DNA of 64,000 nucleotides from Theristus sp. LFF4_11 (taxonomy: Eukaryota > Nematoda > Chromadorea > Monhysterida > Xyalidae), in contig JASANC010003630.1 of NCBI GenBank assembly GCA_030248135.1, positions 158,911 to 222,910 on the forward strand, written 5' to 3'. Each line of letters opens with the position of its first letter. Within the stretch, counting starts at the first letter, position 1. Below, piece by piece: positions 1-12,566 of this stretch. Below the pieces are notes generated by a model, which made no database searches, was not told the DNA's origin, and saw nothing but the letters and a program-made list of their open reading frames with translations. The position numbers and the translations under genes were made by a program.

Positions 1-308
1 TGACACGAGAAATTTACCACGGCGAAGGTGAGCAGGCCGGCAGCCGCCCAGCTGTACATGGTGCCGATGGTGCTGCGCTTGTACTCGTAGCGTATGCTCA
101 TGTCGTCGCAGTAGAAACCGTGTTTCGTCGGCTCGAACATATTGGTCAGTATGGGCATCGGCCACACCCAGGCGACGCACAGAAACGAACTCAGGTCCAC
201 GATGAAACGCACCGTGTGCACCGAGTTGTTGTCGGCGGGCGGCCACTGAGGCTGCTCGTGACTGGCCGCACTCAGCCGTTTGCTAGGCGCCTCTGTCGAT
301 GTTGTCAT
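1..308 (-). CDS. Lipid phosphate phosphatase (PAP2 family), N-terminal exon, partial
   Basis: Reading the minus strand from the ATG at 308-306 gives about 97 open residues to a possible GTAAAT donor at 17-12, or open to the window edge. After a hydrophilic N-terminus comes a first membrane segment (FIVDLSSFLCVAWVW), then GFYCDD-S-RY-YK-ST, the first-loop pattern of phospholipid phosphatases (wunen/PLPP family), then the start of a second membrane segment. Family members remove phosphate from lipid phosphates at the outer face of membranes. The three catalytic phosphatase motifs would lie in later exons outside the window, so activity cannot be judged. The gene is divergent from XDH, with about 700 bp between starts. 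Confidence 0.65.
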   Translation of the reverse strand, partial: MTTSTEAPSKRLSAASHEQPQWPPADNNSVHTVRFIVDLSSFLCVAWVWPMPILTNMFEPTKHGFYCDDMSIRYEYKRSTIGTMYSWAAAGLLTFAVVNFSC

Positions 309-1018
309 CGCGGTGCGGTGTAGTTATGGGCTACTACGTGGTTGTGTTAAAGTGTTACTCCAATGATGTGTGGATGATGATTGGCCGTGGTAAATCGATG
401 GCGTATTTAGTTTTGGTTAAGGCAGTGGAAAAGAAAGTAGAAAAGTAACGAGATGTAAAATTGAAACCTGTCTTTGTTTGGTCTGACTAAAAAACAAAGC
501 TTCCACGTTAAGCGTCACCCTGTTTGCCGAATCGCGCACCATGCTAACTTGTACGGTCAAATTACATATCACCAAATTACCCCGTGCTAATTTTAACGAC
601 GTCAAACTACAATGTACGCCCAAAGTCTCAGCTAATTCTTTGTAACCTTCCTTTGTAACGTCTGATGACTTTTGCCAATCATAACTTTATGTCAACTTGT
701 TTTCACCTTTCGCAAGTAAGCATAACTGTTTCTGTTCTACAACCTGAGCAAACGAGCAATAAGTACACAAGTTTGCTCTTATCAAGATTCAGTATGCGCA
801 TCAATTGATGTTTTCCGTGAGCTAAAGAACACCAGCCTAGGAAATGTTTTTGCGCCTGCGCACACACCAGAAAAAGCAGAATGAAACTAGTTTTCATTAA
901 AAAAAGCAACGCCGTGTTTATTTCCGTTGTGTAGGTTCATTTTTTGGCAAGTGCAGTAGAAAACGTTCATTTGTAGTAATAAGATACATATTTACCTAAA
1001 ATCTTTGAACTGTTCAAC
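309..1018. other. Intergenic region between divergent genes
   Basis: About 710 bp separate the starts of the lipid phosphate phosphatase (-) and XDH (+), so it presumably holds both promoters. I see no clear TATA box, repeat or RNA gene. The short ORFs here show no recognisable similarity. Confidence 0.5.
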
Positions 1019-4000
1019 ATGCCTGTGACTGCAAACGAACATTCGAGAATGTTTCTGTTCTTTGTAAACGGAGAACAAATCGAAGATGAAAATGTGGACC
1101 CACTGTGCTCGTTGGCTTCGTACCTGCGTTACAAGCGTAAGTGTAAGAACCGATGCCGAGTTCGTGGCATTCCGTTCCATGTCGCATGTCATGCATGTAG
1201 CATATGTATCATACGACACGCATTGTAATAAATACTTTATTCACGTGTGATTCATTTTCTTTTGCGAAACACAAGAATTTGAACAATTCCCTAGCCTACT
1301 TGTTTCCAGTGCATCTGACGGGCACAAAGATCGGCTGCAATGAAGGCGGCTGTGGCGCGTGTACGGTCATGGTGTCCGAGTACGACCAAGCGACCGCAAA
1401 TATTAGGTTACCTGGAAAATCTCGAAAGTTTTATTGAACGATTTCAAATTTTGTTCTCCAGCACATTTCCCCAACTCAGACACTATTCCGTGAACGCCTG
1501 TCTCACGCCGGTGCTCTCGATGCACGGCCGCGCGGTGAGCACTGTCGAAGCGATCGGCGACCACGCAAAGCCGCACGCGGCGCAACAACGATTGGCTGCC
1601 TTGCACGGCTCACAGTGCGGATTCTGTACGCCCGGTTTCGTGATGGCCATGTACACATTGCTGCGAAATCATGCAAAGCCGACACGGGAACAGATCGACG
1701 TCGCCTTGCAAGGTCGGCTGCAGCTTCGATCAGGGAGCGCGGCACATTCGCGCATTGTTTGGTATCATTCTGCCATTCCCGATCCAGCTAATCCGCACGC
1801 TGTGTTGAAATTTCAGGTAATCTGTGCCGATGCACCGGCTACCGACCAATCCTTGAGGCGTTCTATTCGTTTGCGGTTAGTATTTCTCACTGTCATCAGA
1901 AAATTCAAAAACAGGCCGTGTTCGTGACAAATTTCAAATACTCTCAGGACAACAGTGATGTTCCCTCAAATGGCGTGCTGAACGGCGCGATCAACGATGA
2001 TCAAACCAGCAGATTGGACCAAAAATGCCCCTGCGGTTTGCAATCCAACTGTTGTAGTCAAAACGGGCCATCGAAACAAAAGGTAGTATTGTTTCTTACT
2101 TTGAACTTTTAACGTCATTTAAGTTTTTTTAACGCAACATTTTGATTATTTTCAGACGCAATCGCTGCAAACCTCAGCCAGTTTAATGCCATACGATCCA
2201 TCGCAGGAACTGATATTTCCGCCAAAGCTCGCTGTTTGTTTTTCAGTTTTTTTGTTCAGTTTTGTTCATTCGTTCGTTCTTTCGTTTTATTCATTTATTC
2301 AATTGTTCGTTTATCCATTTGTGCGTACAGTCATTCGTTCATTTTTCTGTTCGTTCGTTTTCGTTTTTTTCATCCTACATTCATTCATTCCGTCCATTCT
2401 TCACTCGTTACGTTCAGTCGTTTGTTCGTTCATTCATTCTTTCAATCTTTTATTCTTTTTTATTCACATTCATTTATTCACAATTCATCCGTTCCTTCGT
2501 TCGTTTCTTGGTTAGTTAATTTTATTCATCCTTCCATCCAACTATTCAATCGTTCATTCATTCATTTGTTTATAGTTTAGCCATTCAATTATTATTCATT
2601 CTTTCTTTCAAATGTTTTTGTTCTATCATCGTTTGTTTGTTCATTCATTGTTTGCACATTGTTTTTTGCTGAATTTAATATTATTTTCCAAATCAGAAAA
2701 TGCACAAAGACGGTTGTTTCGAGCGACCGTTGCTGATGACAAGCAAAGACAAAACAAGCGCTTGGCATGGAGTTCGCCGACTGGACACCTTGCTGCAGCT
2801 GAAAGAAAAAAATCCGGATGCCAAATTGGTCTTTGGCAACACTGAAATTGGTAAAACTTTATGGTTTATCAGTATTGTTTGACTAGTTGTATGTAGTAGT
2901 AGCTAGTAGTTAGCTATGTACATTGTAGCTGCTGAAATTTTTAAACTAGATTGAAAATATTATCACCATTTCTAGGTCTCGAGCAACGCCAGCGTCACAT
3001 GCACTATCCGACATTGCTGTGCGTTCGAGATGTACACGAACTGAGAACGGTACAGTCTGACGACGAAAGCATCACGATTGGCGCTGGCTACAGTTTGGCT
3101 GAGATGCATGAAATCATTGTGCAACACGCACGCAATCTTAGAGGTTCACCGTTTTTTTTGTTTGGTTGATTTTTGCTTTTGCTGATTCGTCGATCTGAAT
3201 TAAATATAATATTCAAGAATATCAGCGAGACGTTCTCAATGCGGTTGGTAAGATGCTGCACTGGTTCGCTGGCATTCACGTGCGCAACATGGCGGTAAAT
3301 TTCTTAACATGCGTTTAGAAAAAAACCGTTTGATCAGTTTTGATAAAAATTTTCGACGTTCGCCGGAAACATCGCAACTGCGAGTCCGATATCGGATCTG
3401 AATCAAATCTGGCTAGCGTGTGCCGCTCAGCTGCACGTCCGCTCGTGTCACGGTCAACATCGGACGGTCGTTATGGACGAGCAGTTTTTTGTGCGTTACC
3501 GAATGACCGTACTGAGGCCGGACGAAGTGATCACTGCTATTTGCATACCGTATACGAAATCAGTGCGTGAAATTAAGAATTCTTGGAAGATTTAAAAGTT
3601 TTGTGATTGAACTGCAGTCGCACTAAGTTTTTGGCACAGAACCAATATTTCGATGCGTACAAACAAGCGCAACGACGCGAAGATGACATCGCGATCGTCA
3701 ATGCAGCTTTCTGGTTGGAGTTAAACGGTCAGCATTTGATCAAGAACATTCGACTTGCGTTCGGAGGCATGGCACCGAAAACGGTGATGGCGATGAAAAC
3801 GAGCGACAAATTGATTGGTCGGTTAGTTACTGAAGAGGTTTTTTTGCCCTGTGTTTGCGTTTTTACTTTAGCAAATCTAACTCGGTTTATCAGCCCATGG
3901 GACAAAACAACGTTGGATCTTGCGTTGCGCTCACTGGCCGCTGAAATGCAATTGAAACGCGGCGTGCCCGGTGGAATGGAACGATTTCGTGAAACGCTAT

Positions 4001-7000
4001 GTCTGTCGTTCTTCTTCAAGTTCTTTATGCACGTTGAGCAACGTGTGAACGGACAGGATGTACGTTATGACTGTGTTGTTATTTTCAACTTTTTACTTAG
4101 TCATGGAATTTACTTTTTTACGCATGGTTGGCGACTGCTTTTGCTTTATAGTCGATTCAGCTCAGTCTATCAGATGCTCGCGGTTCGCTCGAAGCAACGC
4201 AAATGTTCTCGGTAGGCATTTTATTATTTTATTAGCTTCATCCTGCTATTCGTCCTGATCCTACGGTCTGAATGCAGGAAGCACCAGGTGGACAGTCAGT
4301 GTGCAACCCCGTCCACCGACCAGTGCAACATTTGAGTGGTGATTTGCATGTAACTGGAGAGGCTGTCTACACCGACGATGTGCCAGTTGCTGGTAAAAAG
4401 AGATCAAAAATTGTTATGTGGTCGAATGCCAGCCACACAAGCAGTGCAAAGCAAAAATAATAATTGATTCAGTCTGTTTTAAAAATTTATTTATCTTTTT
4501 GGTTGCGGAATGCAATTTTATGATTGAAAACGTTTGAAATGTCCAGACTGTCTGCATATGGCGTTGGTTTTGAGTGAGCGAGCGAGCGCCTCATACGCGG
4601 TGGACACATCGACTGCAGCAGCGATGCCTGGTGTTGTGCGTGTGTTCACAGCAGCTGACTGCGATGCGAACATGAAATTTGGTGTTGTCGGTCCTGATAC
4701 AGCTGTGTTTGCTTCTGAAAACGTGCGTCATCACCTTCATAAAATTTGATATGAAGCAACTGAAGTGGAAAATCGTTACTTTTTTAGGTTCAGTTCTACG
4801 GTCAACCGATCTGCGCTGTTGTGGCGACTTCACTCAGCGAAGCGCAGACAGCAGCACATGCAGTTCGTGTGGTATACACTGTTGCAAAGAAACCGATTGT
4901 TACCGTTGAGGTATCTGAGAGGGCAGAAGAATAACATAAAAATTTATTGACAGCTGGCAAACACATAATGCTTTTCGACTTTCTTAATTTTCCCCCATCG
5001 CCTATTTTTCTCCCCAGGATGCAATCGACGAACACTCCTATCTGTCGCCAAAACCAATGATTTTGACGAACGAGCCAACAGACACCGCCACTGACTGGCG
5101 TTCATTTGCAACCGCTGTGACTGGCGAATGTCGCCTTGGTGGCCAGGAGCATTTTTATCTCGAGACGCACAGCTGCATCGTTATTCCAGGCGAACGAGAC
5201 CATTTGACGGTCATTTCGTCCACCCAGAATCCGTCGGACATTCAGGTTGTGTGTTTGTGTCTTTCTAATAAAAAACGCGTACCAAAAAATAGATTCGGAA
5301 TGTTTTAGTGCTTTTTTAGAAGTTAGGGTTCAAATCAAGCGCTTCGACCCATGAAGACCACTGTTGCCTTTTTTAGAAGGACATCAGTGACGTGCTTGGC
5401 GTGCCACGTAATCGAGTGATCGTTCAGGCGAAACGTCTCGGTGGCGGATTCGGCGGCAAAGAGACGGCTGCATCCATTCCGGCTGTCATTTGCGCTTTCG
5501 CGGCCTTCAAGTCAATCAATTTAAATTTTGATTTTTTTTAAATTCTTCTCCGTTCATTCACTCTGTTCACGCAAACACACGAGTGATAACAACCGATTAA
5601 AAATGAATGCACTACTTTCACCCTTCTATGTTTATTCTAATCTCTAGGCTTCGAAAACCAGTGCGTCTGAACTTGGAGCGCTTCGATGACATGTGCATGA
5701 GTGGTGGGCGTCATGCGATGATGGCAAGGTGGGCATTGGCCGCAGACACGCGAGGACGCATGCAAGCGTACCATGTGGACTATTATGCAAACTGTGGACA
5801 CACATTGGATCTGTCGGGCGGTGTGATGAGTGAGTTATAAAATCTGCTGTTCAACTCAGTAAAACCATTATTTTTATTCGTTTAAAAATTTCAGTGCGCT
5901 GCCTCACGCATGCTGAAAACGCGTATACAATCGCTAACGTCAGGTCACGTGGACACCTCTGCCGGACGAACGTTCAGTCAGCAACGGCGTTTCGTGGCTT
6001 CGGCGCACCACAGGCAATGTTCGTCGTTGAGTACGCCATTGAGCGCTTGGCACATGAACTGAAGATGGACTCGTTTGCGGTTAGTCAGTGTCATTGTTGA
6101 CTCTTTTTTGAAACTTTTTGATTTTTGAATTGACTATTTAGCTTCGAGAGTTGAACCTGTCGAAAGAGGGTGACCATTCATACTACGGCATGCCGCTGGT
6201 AAACTGCAACATGCGTCGGTGTTGGGATGAGTGCGTCGCTTTGAGTGACTACCACGCGCTGCAGCAGCAAGTGAACGAGTTCAATCGGTACGTTGCACAC
6301 AGGCGAACGTACACTCGATTGGTTGCGTTTTGTTAAAACCGTTGTGCGACGTGATGAATAACGTTTGAATGTGTGCATGATAGCTCTATTTTTTATTGCA
6401 GGACGCATCCGTACGTGAAACGTGGCGTCGCGCTGTTGCCAACAAAGTTCGGCATCGCATTCGGCGTGCAGAAAATGAATCAGGTTGAATTGGATAAGGT
6501 CATTGGACAAAGATCTGCTTTTGACTGTATACGCAGCAAGAAGCCGATCAACATTTTGAAAATTATACCCCAGTTCCACTTTCGCAGGCCGGTGCACTGG
6601 TGCACATTTACAACGACGGTTCAGTATTGATCTCGCATGCCGGCATCGAGATGGGCCAGGGACTGCACACGAAAGTGGCACAAGTGGCCGCCGCAGTGCT
6701 CGGCGTTCCGTTGAGCGTGATCCACATCGAGCACACCTGCACCGACAAAGTGCCAAACACGTCGCCGACGGCTGCCTCGGTCGGCAGTGATCTGAATGCT
6801 GCTGCTGTGCAGGCAAGTTTGGTGCTTGTGACAAAACGTATTTTGAAGCATTATCTTGCACTCCTGCTCCTCGCACTGGCATATGTTCCACTAAACTACT
6901 CAAATTCAAATGAATCACAACAACTGTTGTGTGTTGTGCATGGCGCCAAAGTCATAAGTGATCGATGTCAGCCATATCGCGGTCATCGTACTCAACTATT

Positions 7001-8470
7001 CCATTAAGCTCCTCAGCCTTAACTGCATCATACGGTTTCAGCGTTAGCACGTCGAAATCGAATATCAGTCAATCGATCTGAATCCGCTATTCTTTTTTCA
7101 AAGTACATAATGCCTCACTCACACCGCAAACTGTTCTGATATCCTTCACATACCAACGCTGAAAAATAACAGAATGCATGCGAAACGCTACTGAGTCGAA
7201 TGGAGCCGATTCGCCGCGAGATGCCGAATGCAAACTGGAAGACACTGGTGAACACGGCCATAGACAGACGGATCAGTTTGTCAACGACTGGCTTTCACAG
7301 GTTGCACGGTGTTTTTGGTGATCATTTGCATCAATCAGTGTAATCGTGGTGCGCGTCGCTTGCAACAACATGTGACACAACATCATTGCACCGCTTGTGT
7401 TGTAGCCGGCCAGTGGTCCAATTTCAGTCTTGACGTTGAGCCGATCGACCTGTTCAGCGGCACCGCTCAGCGTGTACGCACATGGCGCTACTACGTGTAC
7501 GGCGCTGCTGCGTCGCTCGTTGAAATCGATGTGCTCACTGGTGATCACCAGGTTTGTTGACGATGTCGCAGTTTTGGGGTTTAAAAAGCAAAAGCCACCA
7601 TTATATCTCGTTCAGAAAAAATACCGAAGAACTGAAAACAAATTGGTATTCTTATATCTTGTGTTTTAGCAGCATGGATTTTTCGGATTCAGAGCTCTTT
7701 TTCCTAGGTGCTCCGAACGGACATTGTCATGGACCTCGGTGACAGTCTGAATCCGGCCATCGATATTGGCCAAATCGAAGGCGCTTTCATTCAGGCCAGC
7801 TATTTTCAGTTTTGTTAAAATTGTATTGAAAGTTGATTTGTTAAATTTTTGAGAAATTTTAGGGTTACGGTCTGTGCACACTGGAAGAGTTGAAATGTCG
7901 ACCGGACGGTACGTGGCTTTCGCGAGGACCGTCTAATTACAAGATTCCGTCGGCCGACGATTGCCCACGGACGTTTAACGTGAAACTGCTCAAGGGATCC
8001 TCGAATCCAAACACTGTGTTCTCGTCAAAGGTTTTATGCTCAAAACAATGTTTAAAATTTCAAAACTAGCGAATCAGTTCAAATTCAACTGATATACATA
8101 TGTATTTTCATTAACAAAACTTCAAACTCTAAACATTTTAGGCAGTTGGCGAGCCACCGTTATTCCTTGGTTTCTCGGTGTTCTTTGCCATTTACAACGC
8201 AATCAAAGCTGCACGGCAAGTGCAAGGATTGGACAATGAAGGGGAATTTCTGCAGTTGGACAGCCCTGCAACGGCGGAACGAATTCGAAACGCTTGCATA
8301 GCCGATCTGCCAAGTAGAATGGTAGGACTGATTTAGCATCAGTGTTTTTAGGTCCTTTTGTGAACTTTATTTCAACTGATTTGCTTTCTTTTATTTGTCT
8401 ATATTAATTTTTTGTCAAGGTTCAACCTCCACCACCTGAGACGTTCGTTCCGTGGGTGGTTCCGTTGTAA
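1019..8470 (+). CDS. XDH: Xanthine dehydrogenase (molybdenum hydroxylase), about 29 exons
   Basis: Oxidises hypoxanthine to xanthine and urate in cytosolic purine catabolism. Assembled exons: 1019-1136, 1310-1406, 1480-1712, 1817-1875, about 1947-2081, 2156-2233, 2698-2850, 2976-3142, about 3221-3294, about 3356-3561, then onward to the TAA at 8468-8470. They total about 1,360 residues, close to the usual 1,330. Order: plant-type 2Fe-2S domain (CNEGGCGAC, then NAC), second 2Fe-2S domain ([15 protein letters not shown]), FAD domain ([20 protein letters not shown]), then the Mo domain ([43 protein letters not shown] with the catalytic Glu). XDH is favoured over aldehyde oxidase by overall resemblance and the FRGFG Arg motif. 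Oddities: an acceptor near 3355 lacking AG, a GC donor after about 6814, a non-canonical donor near 7800, and a 464-bp microsatellite intron. Confidence 0.93.
2234..2697 (+). repeat. TTCA/TTCG microsatellite filling an XDH intron
   Basis: The intron after the FPPKLA-encoding exon consists almost wholly of imperfect TTCA, TTCG and TTTA tetranucleotide repeats on the plus strand. It ends in a normal AATCAG acceptor. The long Phe/Ser-rich open frames it creates are not genes. Confidence 0.75.
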
Positions 8471-10668
8471 CGACAAGTTTCACCAGAAGAAATTGGACAG
8501 ATATTCTACCTTTTTCGACAACAATCACACGTGCAGTGTGATTGGCATATTTCGGATCTCTGTATCTCTCTCTATTCTATACTTGCCACGACAACGTTTT
8601 GTTCACATAAATATCTACGTCATGCGAGGTTTTAAACATTGCGACAGTGAAATGCGTGGTGTGTACTTAGGGTGGGTGCATCTATTACTATTATCTCAGT
8701 TTATTTCTGAAAAAAGACCCAAAACACAACAGTGTTCTGGGGCTCTTGTTTGTAGTGAGTCCGGATTTATTTTATGCTGCGCTGACTGGGCTGGGCACAG
8801 CCAATGCTCTGTGACAAACTGGAAGGGATTACAAATGTGTGCTTTCCGTTGCCGATTTTCACCTGAAAATGTGAAAACCAAAATAAAATCATGTTTTCTG
8901 TGGTTCAAACGTGTTCTTTTCCTCCTTCTTTTGTTTGTAGAACAATTTTGGTCCTATTGCTTTTTTCATTGTTCTTGAGTGTAGATCTTTCAAATGGTTT
9001 AATAGTTTGCAAATCTGCAAAGTGTAGTCTCAGTTCGCACGCAATTTCAGTCAGAAGAACAAGAGTTCGTTTATAATTCATGTATGGCCGTCGTATCGTG
9101 CTTTTTCATTTTGTCTCTTGATATGCATGTATGTTTTTGCTTATTTATCACTGTATATTTTAGTTTCAGCATGTTTAGAACAATAATTTCCCTCTGAAAC
9201 ACCGTGTATTTCATGCCAACTCCACTTTTATTGCAGAGATTATCAGCAAAAAAAGCACAAAACCGAAATGAAAAAAACGGAAAATCGCACTGTTTTCAGA
9301 CCAACGTTCGTTCGCGTCAATTAGCAAGCTATTGAATGCATATTTTTGGTATTAAAAACGTGACTGGATATAAAAAAGAAAGAAGCCGATCATTTGGATG
9401 CAAAAAAATGTGGCTACAGCGGTTGACTTTATCTGGACGAGCAGACGTTTTTGCTTATTTATGAACCAAAAGACACGAGCCAGAAATTACTATTATTATT
9501 CAAAATGATGATCTTTACTGAACGATTCGCAGTGTCGATTGGTAAGTATATGGCTTCCTTATTGAACTTTTGTACGTAATTTTCATACTATTGAGTGTCC
9601 ATTGTGCACTGATGCATACTGGTCGTTGGCGACTTTTACTTTTGAATATTTTAATCGAAATGACGGATAGCAAGAATAATACACGCGCAGCAATTGGCTG
9701 GCATTGGTGGTCTTTTGGACTGCGCAAACTTAAGTCATGCCAATGCCATCCGTTTTGCATACTTTCGCGGTGGTGATTCCTTGAAAATATGAGTGGCCTC
9801 ATCATGAATATGTGACTACGACGCAAAGAAGACGAAGCTAAAAAGAGCGATGCCGCAACGCAATACAATATTATCTATAAGTAAGCATGTAATAAGCGAG
9901 AGCATGTGTTACTTTGTATGCGAGTATACGCGAATTTTTTTCACATGACTGACTTCGTGTGCTGCATAGCTGGGAACAATAAATTTACGAAACTACCGTA
10001 TTGAACAAATGTACGTGTATAAGTAAAATGACATTTGTAACATGAACATGCTCATATGTGCGAGTCATTTTGCGACCGACTCAAACTTGATAAAAAGCTG
10101 ACGTCCGTCGAAGCCGACCGCTACGCCACTTTTTTGTGGACGCGCATTTTCATGTGATTATTTCCAGATCCGATAACGTTTTTTCCTCGCCAAGGTGTAG
10201 TAGTACGGACTGTCTCAATGTCTTTTATTCGTAATGAAAATTTTTTTAGTATAGCTTGTTGGTTATGACTATTGGAGTAAACTACAGTAAGTATATGAAA
10301 TACTATTAACTTTCACGCTGACCAGAACATGCAGCAAAATGGCACAGTGGTGGTGTGCCTTATTTCCGGTCTGAGACAAAGAAGGAGCTGCCCTGTTTTA
10401 TTCGTCGACCTGTCGCTGCTTTTCGCATGACAATTTCTGCCCTGACAGCAGTCTCATCTGCACCACTGAACAAAATGCAAACATCGTGAGGCGAGAAAAC
10501 TGGCTTCCACTCCTAAATTCATCATTCAATCATTCACGTTGAACAATTGAAAATGAAGTCATCACAGTAGCGTTTCTTGAGATTGACTGACATAAAACTT
10601 GTCCACAACAAAACTTTGCTGCCGGCGATGCGTCCACCCCGCAGTTGCACTCGGAAGCGTGGCGCATC
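8471..10668. other. Intergenic, no gene recognised
   Basis: AT-rich sequence downstream of XDH. An AATAAA-like signal near 8882 may belong to the XDH 3' end. The remaining short ORFs have no recognisable motifs or matching splice signals. The distal part presumably includes the promoter for the most upstream K2P first exon. Confidence 0.4.
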
Positions 10669-10879
10669 ATGAGCATCTATGTGAACGCGGCTCGCTGGCT
10701 TGCGTGGAAGCGAAGAGCAAAAGCAGCCGCGGACACTGCAGACGGTGGCTCGATTGGCTCACCTGCACGGGTGGCATCGCGACGCGACTCGTACGACTGT
10801 TCGTTGAACTACATTGGCACGCCCGTCAATGACGTCATACTGCACTCGCTCGCTGAGCGTCAAAGCACGCTGACCATTG
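10669..10879 (+). CDS. K2P channel alternative first exon A
   Basis: An ATG at 10669 opens 70 codons plus one base to a GTAACG donor (ATTG|gtaacg), giving a phase-1 donor. The peptide is hydrophilic and basic near the start (MSIYVNAARWLAWKRRAK), with Ser/Arg stretches, consistent with a cytoplasmic channel N-terminus. The one-base overhang fits the exon at 24159, which needs exactly one base. GC content is higher than its surroundings. The open frame continues upstream of the ATG to TTG at 10645, so an earlier exon ending at the CCCGCAG acceptor cannot be excluded. No function is assigned beyond being a cytoplasmic N-terminus. Confidence 0.5.
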
Positions 10880-11598
10880 GTAACGTTGAAACGTTGAAGT
10901 TCTTGGTAATTTGGGCAATTTGGATGTTTCAACCAGTTTTTTTTCGAAGTTTTTTAGAGCGGTTGTTGAATGTTATGCGCAGATGCGCGCGCGCGTAAGT
11001 GCGCACACAAACAAGATCAGTGCTGCTCAATCTCTCATTCATAATGCTCCCAATGGAGTTGTCAACGCTGGTAAAGAGTTATACTGTCCACACATGTGGC
11101 CCGCGCATACACACAATTTCGATTGTTCATGCTTGGCTTATGTTTAAGTCAGTCGCTTGCCAAACCACAGTGGAACTTTCCAAAGTGCCTAATTACGAGC
11201 GCGCATTTGCGATTCTGTATGTCCCCACCCGCGACTTTTTTCAGATTTTGAAGCTTGGCCGACTTTCATATGAAAACGGCCGCCTGAGCAGCGACACTGT
11301 GTGCGGCGTGCACTGTATCTGCACAGTCGGTGTGTGCGGCACCAGCTAAATCCCATTTATAATGCCTCTTGGCTGGCGAACTTTCCTCCGCTCGCTCGCA
11401 TGCATCCAGTCCAGCAGCAGCAGCATACGCCAGCTATGATGACTGATGTTTGTCATTGTGCATGTATAACGCTTATGAATAATACATACGTCCAGACATA
11501 TTTTCGACAACAAAAAAACATGATTCAGTGTTGTTATTGAAACGACCGCAAATTGAGCACCGGGGAGGGGCGGCGGGTGAGACCGCGCGGAGCCACTG

Positions 11599-11599
<1 letters not shown>

Positions 11600-11674
<75 letters not shown>

Positions 11675-11675
11675 C
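11600..11675 (+). repeat. (CAA)n trinucleotide microsatellite
   Basis: About 25 uninterrupted ACA/CAA units in a long K2P intron. It generates poly-Asn, poly-Val and poly-Cys frames that are not genes. Confidence 0.95.
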
Positions 11676-12439
11676 GTGCGCGTACATGCGCACAATGATG
11701 AGAAACACGCAGCAAAGTTTGCGAATCCAGAAAGAACGGCAAACATGCACCGCCACGGTCCTTCGCGATTGTGGCATGCATGTTTGAACCTACACAGGCG
11801 ATGCGCGTGAATGGTCATTTATTGTGATTGTGCAGTTTAGTAGCGCAAACTCGTGCGATGAGTCTCATGCGTGTACTGTTCTCATGCAAGACGTTTGACT
11901 TTGAGAAAAAGGTTGCAAACTTGTCACGATCGCCCGGTTGTGATAAGCCGCAGTACATGTTTGCAAAATGAATGATTTTTTCGATTGTGTATTGTAAGTT
12001 CGGTTTTTTTTTTACAAAAAACGTATTGTATGAGTTATGTTTTCAAGTGGCGCTGCCCACAAATCTAGCCCAAAGTTGTTGGCTTCCTCTCTGAACGCAA
12101 CGAACGTAAATTTTCGAATTTATCGGCGGAGTTTTTTTTGCTTGGCAAGATCATGAAAACGTTTCTGCTGAGTGCGTTTTTCAGGAAAAGAAGAGAAGTC
12201 AAGATACTACAGTTTGGAATCAAGTATAGATTATATGGATTAGTAACAGGAATTTAAAAAAATGTCCAATTCAGTTTCCACCAGCCGCAATACACTTTCA
12301 TCTCTGTCATTCATAAACAACATGCAATGTATTCCATGACAATGCGACATTGCTTGTGACCAACAAAGACCACAACTGAAATCCGCAGTCGATTTCCGCG
12401 ATAACCAAGCCGCACTGAAACAATACGCCGCGTTATCCG

Positions 12440-12566
12440 ATGTTCTCAACGAGCGCGAGCGTTCGCGGGCACGCGGCATCGAGCGGCGCCGGCGGCAGCG
12501 CAACGGCGAGTGCGGCTGGTGCACCGCAGTCGGCCACGGAGACACGACCGCACTCGAGGGCAAGCA
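12440..12566 (+). CDS. Possible K2P alternative first exon B
   Basis: A GC-rich island with an ATG at 12440. It reads 42 codons plus one base, rich in Ala, Ser, Gly and Thr, to a GTCAGT donor, the same hexamer used at the conserved donor at 26633. The phase-1 end again fits the shared second exon at 24159. Support is only composition, a start codon and a compatible donor, with no conserved motif. Other donors downstream (GTGCGA, GTGAAC) would give other phases. It could equally be chance within a GC-rich stretch. Confidence 0.3.

Noticed and set aside
2231..2236. GC donor at the microsatellite intron of XDH
   Set aside because: A GT donor three bases later (GCT|gtttgt) keeps the frame with the next exon, so no non-canonical site is needed.
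2186..2580. Phe/Ser-rich membrane-like frames
   Set aside because: They are translation of the TTCA microsatellite intron within XDH.
11346..11818. Frames with poly-Val, poly-Cys, poly-Leu and poly-Asn
   Set aside because: All derive from the (CAA)n microsatellite.
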